Shown piece by piece: positions 55,415-64,000 of a stretch of DNA of 64,000 bases. A program made the position numbers and the translations under genes. The DNA comes from Mariannaea sp. PMI_226 (lineage: Eukaryota; Ascomycota; Sordariomycetes; Hypocreales; Nectriaceae), in NCBI GenBank assembly GCA_024336345.1, contig JANFOG010000006.1, forward strand, positions 2,108,001 through 2,172,000, read 5' to 3'. Position 1 is the stretch's first letter, and every line of letters begins with the position of its first letter. A model generated the notes under the pieces. That model was given only the letters and a program-made list of their open reading frames with translations, was not told where the DNA came from and did no database searches.

Positions 55415-58400
55415 GCTGTAGGGCCTATAACTAGGTCATCCAGTCTGTGGAAGTTAGAATGAAGAAGTGAATCTATCTATTGTATATTTCTTAACTATTT
55501 GCTATAAAAATTGGTATTGTAAATAGGTTATGTTTTCCTACAATACTCTAATGGATTGACACTCAGCAAGTAATTATATAGTTCTTTATAAAATTAAATA
55601 AAACTTTTATCGGAAAATATTCTACTTCTGAGGTTTATAACAATATCCTCAAATCTTAGATTAACTAGAGTATGGGTAAATTAGGTGCCCCTACCACTTT
55701 TGGTAATTACTTAACTAAAGCATTTATTAACTTTTCCTTATGAAAAGTCGGGTTTTTCGCCTCTTATGTGGGACAATTGACTAGTCTAATCTACTCTTTG
55801 AATTGGGCAAATTTCTAACCGAATAGTGCCTTTATAAACCCATCAACAGCCATCTCTACAGTAAGTATCCATTTAAGATTAACAATCCCTTTGGCTGCTT
55901 CCTAATGGAGCCAATGGTAATATATATTAATATATTAAAGCTTTATATAAAGCTAGGCGACCTCTTGGGTCACAAGCCTTAAGGTCTATTGATTATCATA
56001 ATAAATAGTGGGAAAATCGACTCCTAGGTCAAGCCCAATATCCCTATATAGCCATTTAAACGCCATAACCTCCTTTCCAGCCTATAAGAAGGCAAGGAGC
56101 TCAACTTCTATTGAGGAAATTATAACAATATCCTGTTTCCCTAACTTATAGGTTATAAGACCCCCAAATAACATAATAGCATAGCCTTAACTACTCTTGC
56201 GGTCTATAATATTATCGGCAAAGGAGGCATCTAAATAAGCCTTCCAGCTTGAATCACCCCCAGAAAACCAGATTCCGGTCATTTTGGTATTATAAAGATA
56301 CTACATATAGTGGTCTATAGCAGCATAATGTTCTAAACCCGGGTTTAAGAGGAATTGGCTGAGTTTTCCTACTGCGAAGCTCACATCCGGCCGGGTTATT
56401 ATAGCTAGATATTAGATTATTCCGACCTTCTTCTGGTATTCCTTAACCTCCAAAGGTGTGGCTTTTCCAGCATAGGGCTTAAGACTCCCTATTGGCAACG
56501 GTTAGGGCGTTTTCCGCCTATTAGAATAACCACAATTAAACTATAAGACCATTCTTTCTATATAGGCATCTTAATATAGCCAGGTCTCCCTAGTAGCCCA
56601 ATCATAAGTTATTCTAATCCATAGGAACCACTAGAGGTCCCCTAGGTTAGTAACATTATAAGCCTTCATAAGGATCTTGTAGAGATATTGGAATTTCTCT
56701 TTATAAGACCTATAATATAGGATAATAAGGTCATTAATATAGAAGAAGATAAAAATCTTGTTATTAAATATTATATAGGGTTCCTTAAGGATAGTCTCAA
56801 ATCCCTATTTCTTCTAGAAGGTTATAAGGTTCTTATACCATAAATATAGCAATCTCCTCATACTATATAGCGCCTTCAGGAGCTTCCAAATATATATGCG
56901 GTCTGGCTTTTCTAATCCAGTCTTTGGCATATAACAATAGACCATTTCCCCAAGCGAAAGCTCGGCATTCAAAAACACAATCACAAAATCATACTAATAA
57001 GCTTCTAAATTAAAATAGGTCATTATAATAACTAAAAGCCAAAAAGCTCTTATAACTAACATTATAGCATAGATATTTAGCCCATTTGCCCATTGTTAAT
57101 CGCCTCTAATTACTAATCTCGCTTTTCTCTTCCTAAAATACCTAAGGTAATCAACCTTATAGTCGAAAACCCATTATAGATCAATAATCTAGGCGTCTTT
57201 CGGGACATCAATTAGCTTAATAATAAAGACGACTTTGCGCTCTCAAATGAGGTCAAGCTCGGTCTATATAGCCGATTTCTAGAGGTTTTAGGCATTTTTC
57301 TTGAAGATATGTTTAATTAACCTTAATAATAGCGGAAATGTTGATTAATATTCGCAATCTTTAGGTTATATTTAATCTTAGACAAGAGCTGCTATAAAAC
57401 TCGCGCTTTCTAGACTTATTATTAGATTGCTATTTAAGATATTTTATATACTTATAATATTGAACTCTGCAATTCCAATGGTATAGCTTGAGGTCGGATC
57501 CCGCAATTGTAGTAATATATATAATTAATTATTATTATTAAGATTATTATAAGTAGATTTTCCTTTTATATTAATAATATTTTCTATTATATTGGTAATA
57601 TTTACTATCTCTTTAGGGAAAGTGGGTCTTTATATTAATAGTATTTTTAATATCTTTATAAAAACTTTAACTTTAGCCTTCCAAAAGTTAATAATTTTGA
57701 GGTTATTGATAATATTTTCTATATCCCGGATAGTCTTCAAAAACTAAAGAATCTCATAATATTAATAAAATTGGGTTTCATCAAACATAACTTGAGAACT
57801 CTTAATTAATATAGTGTGCTTAATTGCGGGCATCTATATCCAATATTATATACTTAAGATATATCCTCTAAAATAGCCAATATAAGCTTTTGAGTCCATT
57901 TTCTTCGCTATTTTTCATATATAAGCTAATATCAATATATAAGCTTTATATCTATATACCTGGAGGTTCAAGATATCTGGCTTGGGGCTCTTTGCCTTAT
58001 GTTTCCACGCCTCTCTATGGGTTCCTAGCCAAAAATACAGCATCTCAAGGGGGGATTTCCACTTATTAAGCTCCCTTGGTGTCCGGTTTAGCAGGTATAT
58101 TGTGGCTTCAACCGCTACAGGCTACATTTCCGGGGGGGATTTTGACTAAGCTAGCAAAAGGTTAATTTTAACCTTTAGAACCCCTCCGGATCATTTTACA
58201 TACCCTACCTAATAGTAATAATTAAGGCAAGCTCTTATGGCCATTAGTCCCTTTATATCCAATTTGTAGATGTTTTCCTTAGTGTAGAAGGAAGTATTAT
58301 TATTAGACATAATGATCTTCATGTCTATATTATATAGCCAGCAAAATAGAGCTTTAAGAGTTTAAAAACTGTCCCTAAGCTCCATTTTCGACTTTAGGGT

Positions 58401-60860
58401 ATATATAAACTACATCCCGGTTTCCCTATAGGTGAAGACCATAAAATAATATGCCCTATTGAATCCTATGGTATTATAGTAGAATAGGTTAAAGGAAATA
58501 ATAGTTAGCAGACCTTTTAGGAGGTTTTCGCCAGCTAATTAACAAGAAGGCATTTCCTTAATCTTTATTATAGTATAAATATTACATTTAATAAGACTTA
58601 GTCCCTTGATCTTAACCCCTATCGCATTTTCCATTATATATTCCATAACCCAGCTCCTAGGGTAACCTAATCTTACATACTATAGCCTAACGTCTCCTAG
58701 AATAGGTGTTTTTAATCCTATGGCTAGGGAGAAAGAAGCCGCCTATATTGGCTCTATAAGCGGTCTATACAGAATGCACTCCTAATCATGCTATTTAAAG
58801 GTCTTAAATATAAACTCTCCTGACGGTCTTCTCCAGGCCTCATAAATATAGCTATCCCAATAGATATCTAGCCTTTTGAGCTACTGGAGGGATATAATAT
58901 TAATATAAAAGGTCGGGGCATATAGGGCTTTTCTAAATATTAAATTCCTTAAATTTAGCATTAAAATATACACTTTTCCAAATCCTAGGACTGGGATAAA
59001 GCTATCTCCAGCATATAGGGTCTAGATGTCTATTTTATTAAGGTCCTGGAAGAATTTCCAATTATTAAAAATATAAACAATCAAGCCACAATCTAAAATA
59101 ATACTATTCTTAAGAACATATTATAATATAGTAAGACTAGCTCCTATTATTATAGATATTGTGGCAGGAGATATAGGGTTGTTTTAGAATGCTCTTTTAA
59201 GCTCGATCTTTTCCTTTTGAGGGTCATTCTTAATTACCTTATTTACTTATAATTAGATAATTAGTTTGGGGTAAAATCTCTCCTTTATATACTCTAGAAC
59301 TAAGACTATATACCAGCAAGATTTCCAAACTTCATCTTTATTTTTAATATTATAATATATATTATAGTATTTATAAATAGAGAAGGACTTAATGCAGCTA
59401 GAGTACTGGTTCTTTTGGTCCTTACTTTCCTATTGTGGTAATTGGTCTAAAGTATTTTAATTAATCGGGCTAGTTCGGTCACCTAATGCAGCTGCGGTAG
59501 CCTTATTAGAGCCGGCTTTTGATTAATTGGCTTCTGCCTAGCTTATGGAAAATGTTATGCCGGACGCCCGGCTGTGGCCGGATTCTTTCACCTCCATCGT
59601 CCTCCGGAAGTCCTCTATAAATTCCTTAACTGTTGGGAGGGGTTTTCCTTTATCTTTGAGCTTTAAATATACCTTCAGCTCGGCACCATACCAGATAGGG
59701 TCATATTGCTAAACAATGCCAAGGAAATCCTTAATCCTAGAGCTTACTTTACCCTTAAGCAGGCCTAGATTACAATAATGATTGTGGGCTTTTTGGAACT
59801 TGGCTACATAATCTAACACCTTCATCTTATTTAGGGATAGCTTCTTGACCTTCTTATAGTCCTTAACAGCTTCTTCCTCCAGAACCCAGGATGATAGTTT
59901 AACCTTCTAACTAAGGGTCTTCAAAGCCCCACAGGCAGTATATTCCTTCCTAATATACTAAATATAATCAAACGAAACGGTCCTATTGATAATCCCTTTA
60001 ACCTATTAAATACAATTCTACATATAATTATATTGATCCATCTAGGTCCTATATAGCTATAATCTTAGCCCCACGTCCCTTGCCCGGATTGTATATTTAG
60101 GGTTTTCTTAGACCTACTCCTCCCAGCTTTCTAGGTCATCATCATTATCATTATCTTCTTCATCTTCCTCATCTAACGGCAGAGGCCCCAGCTATTTCCC
60201 CTTAGACTTCCGGGTCACCAGGCCTGCCCATTTTGCTATAAAGAAGGAGATTAATATATTATCTAGCGGATTATCTATACCGCTAGAGCCCGGGGTCTAC
60301 TTTATGGAGTGATTTACCCTAACCCTAATAATATACATTGGGTTTAATAATAACACCTCCATTAACTTCTCTAGCCATATTAGGGTTTCCTCCCCATTGG
60401 GGTCAATATATTCCCACACATCTCTCTCCCTAACTTCTATTTCAATATATTCAATCCACTCCAGCCAATCTATTAGCTTATAAAGTTTCATAACATTATC
60501 ATTCCTCATTATTAAGGTAGATATATTTATATATAGGTCGCCAGGATGCGATGTGGGAATTCGGTGGTATTTTGGGGTAATTTCCCATTAAGTAAGTCAT
60601 ATATTTAATATAATTTTGGAAATTTACCAAAAATCAAGGGATGGGTCAAATTCTCCCAGTCTTTAGTCAAAAGTAGATATCTTTAAGGAATGTTTAGTAA
60701 TGTATTTTACTTCCTGATTGCTCGTAAATTGGGGAAGGACTCATCAAGTATCTTGATGCTTAATATCGATCGTACTTTTGGAAGTCAGCCAACCCATCAG
60801 AATTCCTCCCTAGCGGTCTCATAATGGTCTATATAGCTAGGAAAGGATATCTTTAGAAGG

Positions 60861-60882
60861 GTCGGTGCACCGGGCTTATAAC
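60861..60882 (-). other. Putative primer-binding site (initiator-Met tRNA anticodon-region type)
   Basis: Directly inside the 5' LTR (right copy), the minus strand reads GTTATAAGCCCGGTGCACC. This resembles the primer-binding site of Drosophila copia, which pairs with an internal fragment of initiator-Met tRNA (GTTATGGGCCC-type). The differences fit G-to-A change. Assignment is by position and resemblance recalled from the family. Confidence 0.45.
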
Positions 60883-61131
60883 TATCACGGAATATAGGGT
60901 CAAGAATGTAGGTGTGATGATAAGTGACTTCCCCAGACTACCTAATCCTATGAGGGGTTTATATAAGGGATTTTCCCCTGAAGACGCCCCCCTGAATAGG
61001 GGAAGAGGGGCCGGGGGCCCCCCACAGGGGCCGCCGAGACCGGCTACTAAGATCACCCTATGGGTATATTACAGTGGGAGGCTTGAGGTATCTATAGTAT
61101 CCATCTACATAGAGCTGGGCTCTCCGTGACA
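60883..61131 (-). repeat. Right LTR (5' LTR in element orientation)
   Basis: 249 bp, ending TCCGTGACA; its outer start reads TATCACGGA, so the inverted terminus has one change. It differs from the left LTR at four sites, all within the first ~40 bp and all toward A/T in this copy (one TG to TA, three at CpG positions). The rest appears identical. Confidence 0.93.
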
Positions 61132-61136
61132 ATATG
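61132..61136. repeat. Target-site duplication, right copy (ATATG)
   Basis: Exact match to 55150-55154. Confidence 0.9.
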
Positions 61137-61878
61137 TATTATCGCTGGGCGAGTCTCAGGATGGTGGGACTGTCAAGATAGATCCCTGCCAGTGGGGATG
61201 GGGGCGAGGGGAGGAAAGGGAACGGGACTTTGAAGCATATAAAAATAGGCCGCGATTGGATAGGAACCGCTGATGAGCTGATAAGTAAAAGAGTCAGCGA
61301 ATTCAATGTTTTGTTTGGGAATGCGTCTGGCCCTCACCCGGGGTATTATCTATCTGAAAATGTCGAATGAAGCATGTCCACCACAATTGTTTAGCTCACA
61401 CCAACAGCTCGCAATATATGGGATATCCTAGTCAACCAAGAAGCCAATTTTTCGGGCTTATGGTGGTTCAATTATTGGCTTTTGCCGTAGGACATGACTG
61501 GCGATGAGATTTAGATGTGATGATGCTGATCTGTTGCATTTCTTCCTGCTCTCAAAGAATGGCGACCTAATGAGAAGAGAAAGGAGGAAATCAAGAGCAA
61601 TTGAGGGCTAAAATAAGCAGGCAGAATCAGATAATACGAAAAGAGGAAAATATACAGTAATTGTTAGAATTGGGGGAAGTCAAGTCCGATAAATCGTATA
61701 TGATCAACAAGGTTCCTTATATTATAGTTGTAAGTATATGTGCATATATGTTCAAGAAGCACAAATGTCCATCCATCCATCTATCCAACCTCGACATTGC
61801 CAAGCGTGTAATAGGCAATATAAACATCTCAAATATATGTACAATCCCATTAAACAACTCGAAACTTCTCCACTGCCT
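61137..61878. other. Intergenic region between retrotransposon and CorA-like gene
   Basis: No gene is seen. The right half is the 3' flank of the minus-strand gene ending at 61879. Confidence 0.5.
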
Positions 61879-64000
61879 TCACATCCTTCCCTTCTCTTCT
61901 TTGGAAGATCCCTTCCCCCACCTCCAACTGCCCCTCCCCTCCGCCCTCGCCACATTCCTCTTGTTCTTCTCTGGGATCTGATATCCCCTCTCCCTCTCCA
62001 GCCGGTGCCTCTCCCAGAAGTCGCTCGTTTCCTGCACTATCCCCCCTCTAGCTTTTGACGACCTCGCCCACCCTGACGTCGACGATGGTTCCCCCTCTTC
62101 GCCTGCTAGTCCTGCGCGACTGCTTCCGCCACCTCCTCGTCGTTTCTTTCGAGGCATCACGGCCGCCGTCGCTGCTGCTGTTACTGCTGCCGTCGCCGCC
62201 GCCGCCTCTGCTGCCTTGTCCGCCAACGGCTCCAGAGTCGTCACCCAAAGCCAGTCCGCCCCTTGGCCATACACCGCACTGAGCCACCTCGTGAAGCGCC
62301 TCGCAGTCTCACTCCAAGCCAGGATTAAAGAAGTTACTACGAGCACGAAACTCGACGGCACTGCAATGGCCCCGATTGTCGCAAGCGGTAGGTAGTCCCC
62401 ACCACCCCATTCCCTCGTGTTCATGCCAAACAGGCCGGTGAAGAAGCTCAGAGGCAGGAAGATGACGGTGAACGTAGTAAAAACCATGACGCTTCTGCTC
62501 TGAGTGCTCGCCAGGTCGGCGTGCAGTCGGCTCAGTCGCACCTCATCCACCTGCGCCTGTCTCTGCACCATCTGGAGCAGCTTGTCGTAGTCGTTGCGCG
62601 TGTTTCGCACACGCTGCATCATCTCCTGCGTCTGGTGCACGTACTCGGATAAGCGTTTGAGCGCCTCGGCAAGGAAGATGCGGCCGTTGGCGGTGCGGTC
62701 GCGGATTTCTGGCCGGGCGTAGGTCGAGTGCATGGAGTTGATGACCTTGGACTGTCTCTCGAAAAGGTGAAGCAGCATCTGCAGCTCATCTTCGATATCT
62801 CGAAGCTCGAGAAGAGCTGAAGTATTATCGCGATTGTCCTCTTCGGCGCGTTGGCCTTCGGCTAGGTGTCGAGCTTTGATCGTTCCAGAGCTGGTCTGGC
62901 TCGGCTCATTCATTGCCTTATTGCGCAAACCTTCGGCACGAAATGTTTTGAGAGAAGATGTGAGCTTTTCATTCTATACAAAAGGAATAACTCATCGTCA
63001 GCCAATTGAATGTCACGGCGTGGGATTCGAGTGATCATTTAGAGAGTTGGCTTTATCTTACCAGCACGCTGATGGCCTCCTCGAAGATTCGAAAAACTTC
63101 TAGATCCGGGTGCGACGCCTTGTCAATCAACACACTCACTGCATGGAACGCTGCAAGGGCTGCTAGGTCCAAAGCATTCTCGCATTGGCGGCTCATATCA
63201 ACGTTGACCTCGTGGAAGATGCTGTCTCGAAGATCCGCCTGCTGATAGAGAGGACCCTCGATGGCGTCGCCTTCGCGCCGAGGGAAGAAAGATAGCAGCG
63301 TGTCTATTCCAATTAGTGACAAATAACTTCGTGCTTTAGAAGGGGTACACCACAACGTACGAGCATCAATGGCCCAGAGCCACAGTTGGTCCACCATCAG
63401 GACGTTCCCATTTCGAACATCATCCTCCGGTTCTTCTTCTGTACACTGGTCGTCATCCTCTTTGCTTATTTCAGACTTTGCACTACTGCTCGCTCCAGTG
63501 CTTGAGCTACTCATAGATCCAAGCCGACCCCATGAAACATGTTCGCCAGGCATAGGGCTGCGTTCTTTGGTGAGTTTATACAGCATCTGGTCATCATCGC
63601 GAGACCGTGTATCCCGTAGTGACGGGTACCCAAACTGGTCCAGTGTCCGCCGACAGTTTAGCGGTGGATCATCACCCAAATATCTCCAGATGACTTGTAT
63701 CTCCAGAGAGTCTGACTTTGCAATATCCTCCGGAATGGGCCGGACTCGTCCGCGCTTCAGCCGGTGAATGATAGCCTCGCGCCGTTTGACAAGTTTCTTA
63801 TACGAATCAAAGTGCAAGTAAGGCAGGAAGAGACAAGAGTAAGTACCTTCAGGCGAAGGAGATAGGGACTGATTCTTTGAGGAACTACCCCTTGGAGAAA
63901 CTAGGATATGTCAGTGCCATCATGAACTATCAAACCCCAGGGACCCCAGGACCGAAACATACAATGTCGCGACGCAGAAAAGTAATAGCCAGGTTTTGCA
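61879..64000 (-). CDS. CorA-like Mg2+-transporter-family protein with GMN motif, 5' end beyond the window
   Basis: C-terminal part of a multi-exon gene, about 640 residues visible, in exons 64000-63963 (partial), 63900-63361, 63303-63062 and 62973-61879; all junctions keep phase. Conserved blocks are LFLPYLHFDSYKKLVKRREA, LEIQVIWRYLGDDPPLNCRR, TLDQFGYPSL, LMVDQLWLWAIDA with HTLLSFFPRREGD across an intron, and a long coiled region leading to the pore helix. The first membrane segment carries the family signature FFTGLFGMNTREW with GMN intact; the second is FVLVVTSLILAW. The tail is Ala-, Lys- and Gly-rich and basic. It is homologous to the gene at 47896-51980 over the same blocks. Relatives usually carry ankyrin repeats at the N-terminus, which would lie outside this window. 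Cation transport is plausible but unproven. Confidence 0.87.

Larger units (their letters stand above)
55155..61131 (-). mobile_element. Complete but coding-dead Ty1-copia LTR retrotransposon
   Basis: The element is 5977 bp, bounded by 249-bp LTRs with TG...CA-type ends (right copy TA by mutation) and a 5-bp ATATG duplication. Decayed coding is readable only on the minus strand and in copia order from right to left: a gag-like start at 60509-60297 (short ORF, MRNDNVMKLYKLIDWLEW), a protease-like DCG block near 59090, integrase-like remnants near 58400-58200, the reverse transcriptase box read as YIND at 56741-56730 (from YVDD), then RNase H-like YLAIITRPDVSFAVGKLSQF near 56410-56350. Many Gln codons have become TAA or TAG (for example in L-x-WF and LY-x-DAY), as expected from RIP-type CpA-to-TpA change. 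The interior is very AT-rich while the LTRs keep a GC-rich core. No autonomous product can be made. Confidence 0.92.

Noticed and set aside
61738..62282. Plus-strand Pro/Ser-rich ORFs
   Set aside because: Antisense to the Ala/Gly/Lys-rich tail of the CorA-like gene; no independent support.
1..64000. CRISPR arrays, bacterial operons or phage-like genes
   Set aside because: No regularly spaced short repeats were seen; gene structure and families are eukaryotic throughout.

Overview
The window comes from the nuclear genome of a filamentous ascomycete, most likely a Sordariomycete. The evidence is the many short spliceosomal introns (about 45-140 bp, GT-AG with CTAAC/CTGAC-like branch points), fungus-specific families (Zn2Cys6-fungal_trans regulator, HET-domain protein, Helo-like/NACHT/ankyrin protein, ankyrin/CorA-like proteins), and a Ty1-copia element decayed in the style of repeat-induced point mutation (RIP). 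The class-level placement is inference; the sequence does not name the species.

Layout. 0.4-3.1 kb: conserved housekeeping genes, SDHC (mitochondrial complex II membrane anchor, +) and TAF6 (TFIID/SAGA histone-fold subunit, -). 4.0-6.1 kb: a divergent Hsp70-like ATPase (-) with an in-frame TAG that is either a nonsense codon or lies in a 48-nt intron. 7.0-9.3 kb: a three-copy ~135-bp tandem repeat, then an orphan gene with an acidic 8-residue repeat tail. 11.5-18.5 kb: a probable catabolic cluster of sugar-porter MFS transporter (-), Zn2Cys6 regulator (+, divergent) and FAD-dependent amine oxidase (-). 20.1-21.4 kb: a secreted cysteine-rich protein. 22.2-24.4 kb: a HET-domain protein. 25.8-29.8 kb: a PMC1-type calcium ATPase. 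30.4-30.8 kb: a small secreted cysteine-rich protein. 32.6-37.7 kb: a very large NACHT/ankyrin (NLR-like) gene interrupted by one TGA and followed by decayed ankyrin-like sequence. 39.5-47.7 kb: bZIP regulator, TauD-type Fe/2-oxoglutarate dioxygenase and a MUP1-like methionine permease, all on +, possibly a sulfur or amino-acid scavenging set. 47.9-52.0 kb and 61.9 kb to the right edge: two ankyrin/CorA-like membrane protein genes on -. Between them are a disordered Pro/Ala-rich protein gene and a complete LTR retrotransposon (55155-61131) with 249-bp LTRs and a 5-bp target duplication.

The most notable observations are these: a retrotransposon with almost identical LTRs whose coding interior is long dead, suggesting recent mobilisation in trans; a 1652-codon NLR-like gene broken by one codon; two putative GC-AG introns and a 15-nt microexon; and two co-located regulator/transporter/oxidase groups. 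Exon structures were worked out by hand from reading-frame continuity and splice signals. No alignment or database search was run.
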